Below, piece after piece: positions 1 through 12,400 of a stretch of 64,000 nt of DNA. The DNA is taken from the NCBI GenBank assembly GCA_013397435.1, contig VZRG01000351.1, positions 186,001-250,000 on the forward strand, in the 5' to 3' direction. Below the pieces are notes generated by a model, which ran no database searches, had not been told where the DNA came from, and worked only from the letters and a program-made list of their open reading frames with translations. The first letter of the stretch is position 1; the number at the start of each line of letters is the position of its first letter. This DNA comes from Erythrocercus mccallii (Eukaryota > Chordata > Aves > Passeriformes > Dicruridae). Made by a program: the position numbers and the translations under genes.

Positions 1-250
1 GCTTCTAATCACAACACACAAGCACCTCTTCAAGTAGGTAAGTATGGTAAGACTACATTGTGGTAGACTTTTTATGTTACATTTGTATTTCTGTTATCTT
101 TTGTCATTAGAGTTAGAACTATTCTTTGAAAAAGGTTTTTGCATTACAATCATGTACTGCAAGTATTTTGTATTTTCTATCACATAAGCCTGCACACTTA
201 AAATGTATACTAGTGCTTATTATGTTTAAAGATTTAATGTTCGTAATCAC

Positions 251-499
251 CTGGTGGAACTCCATTTGTTACCCATGACTCCTGCAGCTTCATTTTTTCC
301 TCACTTTCATATGGACCAAATAAAAGACCGTCTCTTTCTTGCCTTAGATAATATGACCCTTCTAAGTCACGAATCACAGGCAATTCTGTTTTTAGGGCTT
401 TCACTTCAGGTATAGTTGATGTTACAACATACTGATGATGAACAGGTATGAGAGGGTGTTGCAGGCCAATCATCTTGCCTATGTCACGGGCCCAGAAAC
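251..499 (-). CDS. DMGDH: DMGDH coding exon 6 (last one inside the window)
   Basis: 249 bp, reading GFWARDIGKMIGLQHPLIP through SWVTNGVPPG. The acceptor is TTCTTCTCTAG. The donor after base 251 is GTGATT, weaker than the others, but the exon stops exactly where the mammalian protein continues with other sequence, and reading on meets a stop within four codons. Further DMGDH exons must lie to the left of position 1. Confidence 0.92.
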
Positions 500-3400
500 C
501 TAGAGAAGAAAAATGCAAAACCAAAACAGAAATGTTCAAACACTAATGGAAAATGACAGTAAAATATTTGCAGTAAACACAGTGCTTTTATGTGTGATAG
601 GACTTTTCCCCCTTACTTCTAATTTTCGCTTTATTTTTCATATTATCTTGTATATTTTTCCCTCCGTAATTCCATGTCCTTTTTTCCTAATTATACTACT
701 ATATATTATTACAGTATGTAAATATTAAAAACATAATTAGTAAATTATAAATTAGACATCTAAAAGTTCAGAAGAGAATTTAATTAACAGTTCCAGAAAC
801 CCCATGGCTTATTTCAGTAAAGTAGGTCTGCAATGTACTCCTAACAAAGTTAGAGACACTTAAAAACTAGAAAAAATTAACTCACATTTTAAGTGTCAAC
901 TAAACCTCTTACTATCAACCTAGTATTAAGCTAGTATGCTTTACCAAGACATTAGTCAAGTCCTAACATCCCAGACTAAGGTAGTACTTTCCAGGCAACT
1001 GACCTCAAGAATAGGAGTTTCTCTCCTCTTTCACATGCATCATGTGACTTGCATTAATTACGTCTCTCAGGCAGCAACCAATTCATAATGCTTGTATTGG
1101 TAAATAATCAAGTGTGCTCTCCCACAGCCATCAAATCTGAAGTTCTGATACAGACTCGGATCAGAAAATGCAAGCAACCATTGCCCTGCCTCTGAAGCTG
1201 GCTCAAGAACCTTCATGCATACCATGAGATAAGAAGACACAATTCTCCTGTGTTAAGGTGAAGTTGGTAAGGCACATTCACTTAGTGAGGTACCTGTGTC
1301 AGAATGAAGCAGTGGAAGCCACTTAACTGCCAAACACTACTTTGGGCTCTGCACCATGGCTTACATCTGCTGTGAGGCTGGAACATAACAGACTTGGGAA
1401 TCAGACAGGTACAACTGACTGAACAGCAGCTCCTCTAAGATGCTTTGAATATCCCTCAGCCCCTCCTGACTCATATCAAGGAGCAGAGGTCTCAGGAGTG
1501 GGAATGAAAGGAGAAAATCCAATGAAATAAGAGTTTCAGGAGAGTCTGGGAGTGAGGGTTGGAGGAAGACACAATGAATGACAAAGAGGTAGCAGGGCCT
1601 TGCAAATAAAGGCCATATGGCACAGAGTAAAAGAAGGCAAGTCAGCCTGGTTCCTGTGTAACCCGCTGACTCCAAACTGCTTAAGACAAAATATCTCCAG
1701 CAAGATTTTCTATCTTACACAGCTGTCCCTTCTCCTGGAACATACACCTCATGCTGCCCAGCTTAATGTGTAACTTTTCTTTCTTTTGCTGTTTACTTGT
1801 CTTAACCAAATTCTCCTACTTCTCTCTTCAATTCTGTACTCTCCAAGACCTGGTCAAAATTTCTCAGTGCCCCAAGGACACCAAAAGGCATAAATGAGCC
1901 TGAATAGCTTCACCTGGCACTCCCACTCATACCCATGGGCACAGGAGTCTCATTCCAGGTCAGTTCAGGTCCTTTAGAACCTGTCTGAGCTGGTTTGATT
2001 GCCTGTTTACAGCTCTGTCACAACCATGCCTGTACCTGGCCATGGAACACATTGATCCAGACCCTGATCCGTGGACTACTTCTCAGCTTGACCTCAGCCC
2101 AGTCTCAACTCTACGTCCTGCTCATTGATTAGTGGGCACCATTTGACCTTGGTTACCGTCACCAGGCCTGTTCCTGACATGTGGTCACATTCGTGGCTTG
2201 GCCTCAGTCTGGCTCCATCACCATGGATCTGATTGTGCCTCATCTCCACAAGTCTGTCTGCAGGCCTGGACCGTGGGCTGACCCCAGCTGCAGGTCCTGG
2301 GCCTTCCCTGCTTCATCCCCCGTGCCCTGCCGGACAGAGCCCTTGCTGGCTCGGCCTGCCTTGTTACCCTGTTTGGCTCCCTGTCCTGCGGGGAGCAGCC
2401 GGCTCACGCCGCTTGCTGACATTAACTGGGAATACATCCTCTCACCTCTGGCATGGCTTAAAGCCAGGACAATTAGGAAAGTCGAATTGGGCCGTGCTGG
2501 CCTTGTGCCATTCCCCCATGCCAGGATGGCTGTCAGTCTCTTATTTAATATTATGAACCAGCCTCAGGGTCTTACACCCACAGCTGTAAAAAAATGTGAA
2601 GTTTCCAAGGAGAACATTTTCTGTGGTAATTCACTTAACAAGTACTGGCAGCCAAGGAAAGCAGGGGAGGAAATCCAGCATCACCTTCAATGTTCTGTTT
2701 AGCTAAAAGCCCCTGCCCAGACAATGCTAGAAACCAGCACCTGTTGCAGTTATCATATGCAAGGCTTTTGCCTCTAAATGGCATCTCACCATTTGGAGGA
2801 GACTCATTGCCAGAACACTTGTTGTGTCAGTTAAATTGGCCAAGGGATGATTGTGCCATGATCATATAGAGTGGGAGATCCAAAACACCCTTTAAGGCTA
2901 ATGAAACATGACTTATGTTCTCCTATACAGAAAACAATTTTAAAAATTTGAATAAATTTGCATTTCTAGCACATACGCAAGAGTTTCCTTCATTACACAC
3001 ACACACAAACGTGGATTTAAGTGGCGGCTAACAATCTTTAGGGAACTTCTTTTGATTTGGGCATTTCCATGTCACCTACAAATAAAACTGTTTTAAGGTA
3101 AGGTCAACTAATGATCCACAGAGGACTGGAATAGTTAAAGCAGCAGAAAATTAGGTCTTTAAAACAGCTTTGTTTCTTTCTTAATAATAAGAAATTTCTT
3201 AGCAATTAGATTTTCAGAATAACATTACAAACACAGCTGATTTTAAAATGTTTTTAAGTAAGAGACAAATAGGTTTGTTTAAAATAAAATGTACAGTACT
3301 GTACTTTAAAAAAGTCACACTTATGCTAAGTGCTTTTTAAATTGCTTATAATAACAAAAGGTGACAATTACTAAAAGAAAAATATTACAGTTTCTTTAAG

Positions 3401-6400
3401 GTTTTTGAACAAAAACAAATTGCAAAAGCAAGAATATACTTTCTGAAACAAAATTCTAATTGGAAGCAGATGTCAAGTCCTATCACACATAGTAGAGATA
3501 AATGAAGGCATACATTATATCTCCATGACATTTGTGAAGATTAAATTGTAGACACTGCCAGCATCTGAGGCTGAAATATTTAGTGGTAGTATTACTTAGC
3601 ATATGTGCTAAAGTATGTCATCTGACTATTTCTTGGTTTTGAAAAAGACAATCTTCTACCACTATATATAAATGATTGTATATATAGTGTGTATATACAT
3701 GCTTATATACACACACCCACACTGTATATATAAACAAAATTCACTATTTCTGGAGAGTTTAATCAAACATTCCAGTATAAATAGGCTGCAAATAACTTCA
3801 GCAGGCTCAGTATAGTTACTTCATGTCAGAGATTATTTATTAGGCATCTGCTTTCCTCTAAAATGGAAATCTCACATAAGGAACAGCTAAAAATTGGTTG
3901 GAACTAGTTTGTTCCAGTTTTGCAGCAGATGTCAGTTGCAGGGTGAGGCAAGGAGGGGGAGAGGGAATGTAAAGAGCCTTCTGATGTACTTTTCTCTGTA
4001 ACATGAGCCTAAAATTATACAAGTCATGATCTGTAGTGGAATGAGGCAAGGCTTAGAAAAAGAATTAATGTTATCTGAGAAAACATTTATAAGAGATATG
4101 TGTTATATAGTATTGATTTTATATCATTAGCCACAATGTTAAGCAATATGTGCTTCAAATATTCATTTTGGCTGAACAGTAAACTACATAGGAGAATTAA
4201 GTAAATATATTGCTGATTTAATAACTTATTTAATAATAAAAAAAGACTTATGGAAAGCTCACAAAGATGCATTCTAATACTTGCAAATAAGCTCTGAAAA
4301 GCATTTACCAGAAAACTCTGCCTAATATCAACTTGATATATTACCCAAAGAAAGATAACTAATCTACAAAAATGTAAGAAAATTACTACATCTGTGATAC
4401 TTCAGCCATACAATGCAGAGCCAATAGATAGGAATAATGAGTGTCTAGAACTTTGTGGCCTAAATAAGTCTGCCAAGAGAGTTGCCTTTCTCTTTCATTA
4501 TCTTGGATGTCTTCCAGACCAATATATCCACACTGTGTAACAAATGACATAAGGATCCTATTTGTAAGAGAGCTTGTGATTTTGTAACTGAGTGCTGTTC
4601 CATAGTTCATGCTTGAAAGGTATGAACTGTCAGTCCAAAGGCAATCAAATATTGACACCTCTCATTTTCCAAGTGCTTGACTTTGTGATCTATATATTTT
4701 TTTATTTGGTTTCCCTGTTGGTGCGGTTGATTGCCTTCTACAAAGTATACTAAATTCCTCTAGTCCTCCTTCTTTCCAAAATTCATTATGTGGCAATCAT
4801 GAGCAGGCTTAGAGCCTCAGAGCCCTGTTATTTGAGCAAGCATATAGCAATAGCAGGTGATCACCTATGTATGGAAGGCATAAATAAGGAAGTGCAGTTT
4901 TCAATGGGTTTTCCAGTAGGCCTTTACTGAAAGCCTGGAATGATTTAACACAGACAAGGCTGTCTATATCCCAGACTCTGAAAGAAAGACCTAAAGCACA
5001 TCCCCTGAGAGTCGAGCTGTTAGATTCCACTCTCTCTAAATTTCTCTCTTTTTTTTTCCTGCTGTCTCAAATTCTACACTCACTCCAGTTCTTACATCCT
5101 TCTTCAGGTATTTTCTCACCATGTGCTAGTCAGCCTCCCTCATTTGTCAAGTTCTGTCCCAGCAGCCTTCTCTTCCTTCCAATCCACTCCCATCTACCCT
5201 TCCCTTTCTATTACATATTACACCAGTCTTTCATGCCTCAACAGCTCAGTTTTCCACTCAGTTTCACACATAACCATTCCTTGAGTATCACTGCTAATCA
5301 TTTTGCCTGAAAAGTTCTTAGCTTCAGTTTTCTTAATGAAACATATCAGATACCTTCCCAATATCTCTCTGGTGTTATCCCCAGTGCTGCCATCCCCGCC
5401 CTGTTTGAGCTTCCTTATTCAGCAAGTCCTGTATCATGAACTGTTCCACTTGTTGCCAGAGCTCCTAAACACCTCCAGAAATCTTTCCAAGGCATTTTGC
5501 TCTCCCAACCTATTCCCTATCCAGTCCAATTCCTTCCTCATTCCAATTTTCACCTATGGTATTCTACCCATCAACAAGAAGTGTCCCTTTCTCTCTTAAC
5601 TTCTTAACTTTATCTGCCTTGCACTAGAAATAAATGCTTTTATTTAGTTTTTTTCTGTTCCACTGCAAATACACAGAAAGGAACTATAAGGACATATGCT
5701 TGCTCTCAGTTCATTTGTCCCATCTGAGTAAGAAAGTCAACCTGAGATATCACAGCCTCCCACTGAAGTCTGATTATTCACTGCAATGGGAGGTAAGCAG
5801 GACTAATGCCCTAAAAATGCAGCTATGATCCAGTTTGAGGCAGAATCAGCAAAACTTTAATCTATATGGTAAATATTCAACATGTTTTCAAACAACTGAA
5901 AGTCTTCTATTAGGAAGCAGAAAGCATGCTTCACATAAGACCTGCCAACCATTTCACCAATAATATATTTTTCTACACTTGTATAAAGCAGTATAATAAT
6001 AAGTGAATAAGTTTAGATGGAATATAGTTTTTTAGACTTATTAAGTAGCTTAGAAAAATAAACACAAATCCAAAGAACACTTGCCCAAAACTCTTTGAAG
6101 CAGAAATATCAGTTTGGCTTCTTTAACACAATGAAGAATAACACTTGCATATGTAAATACAAGCTCCTTTGAGTTAGGCAATTTTTATGACATACAAAAA
6201 AATGCACTGTTACGCCAAGTGTGTTTAAAATGACTCAAAGAACAACAAAAAAATCTTCTGTTTCAAGGATATGTGATAGAGTTAAATCTTAGAGAAAGAT
6301 AATAGTAAAATAGGCAAGGTCAAATCCTCAGTCTCTTCAAAGAAACAGTGAAGATATTTCTATTTCATGTGTACATTCCATCTCCCTTCCTAGGTATGCT

Positions 6401-9400
6401 TCATTAGATTTTAGAGGACTACATGGACAGTTCACCTGTTGGGCACTGGAAGAGGCTCCCCAGAGAAGAGGTCACAGCACCAGCCTGTCACAGTTCAAGA
6501 AGCATTTGAATTATGCTCTCAGGAACATAGTGTGACTCTTAGGGATGTTGCTGGACAGGGCCAGGAGTTGGACTCCATGATCCTTGTGGGTCTTTTCCAA
6601 CTCAGGATATTCTGTGATCCTGTGACTCTAGACATGGACTCTCCCCTACACAACTTATTGTAGACCAGAAAATGTCTCTTTTGCTACCAAAATCTAACAA
6701 GGCAGTCTGATTACAAACTGCTGGAGACAAATCAGGGTAAATATTTTTAATGTCTGTTCAAGGGCAATTAATATAAGAACTAAATTTTCATCATACCGTG
6801 AAGAAATATGTGCAAATCACAAACCAAGTGAATGCTCAAAATCATATATATTCCTTACATATAACCCACACAATTCAGTACAGGCGCTTTGTGTCAGCTA
6901 GTATGTAAATCTGAAAAGCACTCAAATGCCTATATTAAATCCTACCTGCAGTATTCACAATTCTCTTTGCTTGAATTACTCCAAGTGGAGTTTCAACTTC
7001 CCACGTCCCATCTGATCGGGGGTTCAGATTAGTCACTTGCACAGGATAATTCAATTGAGCACCATATTTTCTGGCTCCTGCAGCCAAGGCCATAGTTAGA
7101 GAATAAGGATCAATATGACCATCTCCAGGGTTATACAGACCAGCTAAAACCTAAATGGAGATAAAATCCCCCAAATGAAAGAAAGTAAAATTTATCAAAA
7201 TTAGATAGTTTTAAAAAAAACCCACTTCCCTTCTTGAACATAGTAAACTTTAAGAATTCAAAACAAATTTTCAAAATATATAATAATATCAACCTTTACC
7301 CAACTTAACAATGGCTGTGAAAGTAAAATTGCTCAGATCTCCCATGCAATCAAAGGTTGCAATGCTTTAGTACTATAATATTATAGACATGGTAAATAAT
7401 AGTATGTACTCTAACATACAGTATGCACTAAAATTCACTAATTCTGATTTTAGGCTATGATACTTTTTTTTTCATTGATAAAAAGGAATCTGTTGTACAA
7501 TTTGTATAAAGAAAGGAGACCGTACATGTATATTTCTGACAAACCAAGTGGAAGTTATAGTTCATAAAACCTGCTTCTTACCTTATCCATGTTTAATAAG
7601 GGAAATAGCTCTTGCACTTTCTCAGGTGTGATTAAATATTGCTCTGTTGGGTGCCAACCAGCACGAGTCATTTGGTATTTGAATTCATCCACCCTAGTAG
7701 GGGTTGAAGCAATTCTGATACTGCCAGGCTGATGAAACCCCACAGGCTAAATCAAAGAGAAACGGCAAATTACTGAAAGAACCTTTACTTATTGCCATAT
7801 ATGTATTTTTCTGTGCTAAAGGAAGTCTACAAGCATTTTCCCAATAACATCACTAAGAAAAATGCAAGTAAGTTATGGGCCCTTGAAGGGAGAGGCGTTA
7901 GATATAGACTCCTAGAGAAAATAATTATTCAAGAAGTTATGAAACTAACTTCCTATGTTAATGCATACTATCTTCAAAACAGTTGAAAGAGGCATTTATT
8001 AAATGCCATGATACATTTGTTTTTACTAACAGCTAATTAATATTTGATATATGCACTCACAAAAATAGAATCAGGCAAGTCTCAAAAATAGGTATATATG
8101 ATATACTTAATTTTAAATTCTATCATCTGCATGATTTCCTATTGAATGTTTTCAACTAAGCACCTTTATAAACATGATGAAAAACCACTTGGTGGTTTTG
8201 TCATTTTAATAAATTAAACATCCTTACAGAGCTGGACACTGAATGCTTTCTTTTCTTCACTTTTTCTGTGTTATCTCACAGGACAATGATAAGGCTGAAT
8301 AAGCCTTTCACTGGAACTCACAATGATAATCTGATGTGGAAGCTTATCTAGTTGAGTAGCAGAAAGAAAAAAAGAGCATTTTATGAAAAATATTTAAAAA
8401 ATCTCTCATATATATATGCCAAATATTTTAAAAATATAAAATGTGTAGACTAATACAGTGAGGTTCATTCAATTTCTGCTCCCATCCAAAGCAAGCACAA
8501 GTTTAGTCAATGAAATCTATAAGGCTGAGAGATGTCAGATGAAAAAGATGATTGTGGTTTTACACATATTAAGTCACTAAATAAAAACACATCTCTGAAA
8601 GGGAAAAATTGCAGCATTCTTCTCAAGTACAGACAGCATAATATCATACAAAATTTTAAGCGGACATATTTAAGGCAGGAATGTATCATAATCAATCTGT
8701 TCATTCCAGATTCTTGATACTATTTTAGCTCCTTTACCAAGTTGAAGTTGCAGACTCTGCTGTGTCTTGAGATGTTTTATGAGCACCATTTTCCTAAACT
8801 GTAGAGGGATCTGGGAATCCACCTACAGTATGTAGTGACAAGGCATGAAGAAGAATGTATTTCAATAAAAATATTTCCTACTTCACACTGTTATCAACTA
8901 CAATTTTTATAAGACTATTGCTACAATCATTATTACTCTGAATTAACACTTCAAAAGTTAAGGGGATTACCTGCCCTGTCTCTTCTTCCAGCTTCTCGTA
9001 GAGTTTGATGCTGTAAGCATGGATTTTCTTCAAGTTTATTCCAGGATGAAAATAAGTAGTTAAACCAGCCTCAAATAAGAAATAGGAACAACATAGATTA
9101 GAAATGCACTGTTCTTTCCTTCCTTCCAACTGCCATTTAAAAAGGAACTGCCTTGATACTGCAAAGAAAAACAACACATGGATAGAGCCAACTGCAACAA
9201 AAATAAAGTCCTTTCTCTACTTATGCCACTTCTGCTTCCTGCACACGTGTTTTCCTATCTGTCTTTTCTCACCAAATTTGCCAACCCATTATACTGTTGG
9301 GGCTGTTCTCTCCTATCTGATATCTCAATTTATATACAATATCATAGTGCACCAGATTACTGAAATGCCCAGATAATCCAACAGAAAACTGTGCAAAATT

Positions 9401-12400
9401 AATCATTTGTCAGTATCACTTTTTTCAGTTGTATCTATATTCTATTCATAAATTTGACTCTAAGTATGCTTGGCAATGTTCATTACCTCAACAATCTGAA
9501 TTCAAGAAGCGATCACAAAAACCTGTAGGAGGAAGATTCATTTTTAAGGGCTCCATCAAACACAAAGGAGGCATGCTGGTTTCGGCAAGTCCCTGGGCTA
9601 AATTAATAGACTGGAAAAAATATTCCTTGTTCATTTCTTATTATCATATTGAACCATTAGCATCACACAGGACACAGCTGAAGACTAGTTATTCCACTAG
9701 ATGTGATTTTTATCTTGTTTGATACATGTGCGTTCATGTTGTGAACACATTTATTTTAATTATATTAGACTAAACCTCAGGGCTGTTTCACTGCAGAGTA
9801 TTTAGCTAAAATTTGTTTCTTAAAAAAATATATTCCAGGGACATTTTTTTAGTGTGTGTAGAATGAAGAAATAAATTAGGCATTGAAATATTTAAATTTC
9901 TTTAGCCATGTACAATGCCTAAGAGTAATTAATTTACTTCTACCTGCAAACTTCGTTATCTAATTTTGTTTTTACTGCATTCTTTTATTTATGTAAACAT
10001 TTTCTGGCCTTCTGATTTTCTTCCAAATGTAGTAATGCATCTTTCAGACATAAGGAAATTCCATTTTAGTGGTCATTATTAGTGTAGTCATTTTGAACTA
10101 AATGAGTCACAAATCACTTGCAAGTTAGCTACAAAGCTGTATCTATTCAAGAGTATTTAATTGCAGGAATCAAATAAGTACTTCAATCTCTTACACTTTC
10201 AAGTGAAGAAAATAAGTTTATATGTACTTGATATCTTTTGGGCTGAGATAATAAATGTTTCTGGTTTCAAGCATGCAGCTGGCAGACAACTATAACCTGA
10301 TTTCACTATATGAAAATTAAGATAATAAAATAATAAAATAATTATCATGAAATAAAAAGATTGAATGGGTCCTCAAGAGATTTCATATTCAAAGCAGGGT
10401 CAGCTATGAGATCAGACCACATTTCTTGAGATTTTTTCCAGCCTAGCCTCTGAGAATCTTCAAAGACAGAGGCTGCTCCACTTTCCTAACTACATATGGC
10501 ACTTTGTTATATTCCATAAATTTGTTACATTTGGCCTCATTAAATTCCATAAAACTGTCCTCTCATCATTACAGCCTGCCTTAGGTCCCTCAGTATGGCT
10601 GCCCTGCCCTTGAGTGCATTGACTACTCCTCCCAGTTTGGTGTAAACTTCAAAAGTGGATGAGCAAGTACTTGGTCACCTACTCCAAATTACTGATAAAG
10701 ATATTAAACAGGATGGGTCCCAGGACAGATTCCTGTGACACACCACTTATTTTCAGGGCTTGGGTAGAGTATGACCCATTCACCAGCACCCTCCAAGCCC
10801 AGCCATCCAAAGAGGCTTTTAACTTTCTAGTTGCCCAATCATATAGACATTAACTTCTTCAGTTGAACACATGGCTAGTGTGGAAGAGTGTGTCTAAAGT
10901 CTTGCTAAAATCTAGCTGGGTAAGTGACATCTACTGATCTCCCCTGGTCTAAGAAATCAATAATTTCATAACAGACAGCAATCAGATTTGATCTGATGTG
11001 ATTTACTCTTGGCAAATTTGACTGTTACAAATCACATTTTTTTCTCCTTTATGGACCATTTGATGATTTTCTGAAGAATTGAACTATGGCTAGATGACCT
11101 TTAGCTCCTCTGCTCAGTCCTTTGGCTTTTTAGAAAAAGTCATACATATGCCCTTTACCAAATCTCTGGCACCTCCACCAATTTCAATAGCCTTTCAAAT
11201 GTGATACATCCATGGCCTTGTGATGAATTAGCAGCATTATTGGATGCATCCTCTCTGACGAATTTCTGGTGAGGCCAGAGTGTTATCAGCCCCACAAAGA
11301 TTCATCACACTCTGAGGGCTGCCAGCAACCTCCCAGGCATGGCTTAAGAATAATTAGTGAGATGGTTTGATTGGAGGTGCTTTGACAAAGCAAAAATGTT
11401 TAATTAAACAGAACAAACTATACAGAACAAAAGAATAAAAGCCATTCACAGTGCAGGGAGGTTCCTTACACCTGCTGAGACACCCCAAAAATGCCCCAAG
11501 AATCTTCGTGCTCTCTCTTAAGTATTCAAGGATCTAGGAGGGAATTTTGGCATGCTGCCCAATAGAAAATAGCTACATTCCTTGAGGAACTCTCAAGGGT
11601 CCAACAGGTGCTTTTGTCTTGGCACTGGGCCAACAGAAGTTTCTGGTTCTTCTTCCTTAAAAGTTCAGGGGTGAGGTTTAAACTCTTCTTAATATGGGAA
11701 CACCTGCTGGGGTGTGGGGGTGCAGTGCAACACCTGTCTGCTTCAACACTTGAGCATGTGCCAAATTACTCCAGTAATCACTGGTTTGGCCCTCATCCAC
11801 TGTCAGCAGTTGCTCTTCTCCTTTAAACCAGAGGCCTGAGAAACCCTGTCAGAGAAAACTGAGGCAAGAAGGCACTGAGACCTTATTAGTGTACACTGTA
11901 AATGAATTATTCCCCTCATTTAGCAACTGTTACTTATTTTCATTTTTCAGCTTTTTACTATTAGTGCAGCAGTAGAAGCAGTTCTTGTTGCCTCCCATTT
12001 TCATTACAAATCTTAAATAAATTTGAGATTTAGCTTTCCAACATCCTCTTCACATGCTGAGGTAACTTTTCTAAATTTCCAGATCTGCAGTTTTTCCTGC
12101 TGTATCACCAGTATATTGTATTTTTCTCTGGAAGTCAGTCATGAATTCACTTTGGCCCAGCTGGCTTCCCAACACATCTACGTGCTTTCCTGAATTTCAG
12201 AGCAAACCATTCTTGTAGTTGAAGGAGATTTTCTCCAGGTTTTACTCCATTTTACTAAGAGATTTTGTTACTGTACATAAACATGATCTGGAAAAATAAT
12301 TTAAAGGATGGCCACTTTGCTATGAGAATTGACACAAATGTTTAAAAGCATTTTTATAGTTAAAATTTTTAAATATTGAAACATTGATGTATCAGTTTTG

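Larger units (their letters stand above)
500..6945 (-). other. DMGDH: DMGDH intron 5
   Basis: A 6.4-kb intron. It contains a GC-rich block at about 1880-2460, a short CA repeat, a TA-rich stretch at 3662-3733, a pyrimidine-rich run at about 5040-5600 and a CR1 3' fragment at 6437-6628. No coding segment could be supported. Confidence 0.8.

Noticed and set aside
2181..2702. 173-codon ORF in DMGDH intron 5
   Set aside because: Lies in the GC-rich repeat-like block, has competing ORFs on both strands, and shows no protein-like motif.
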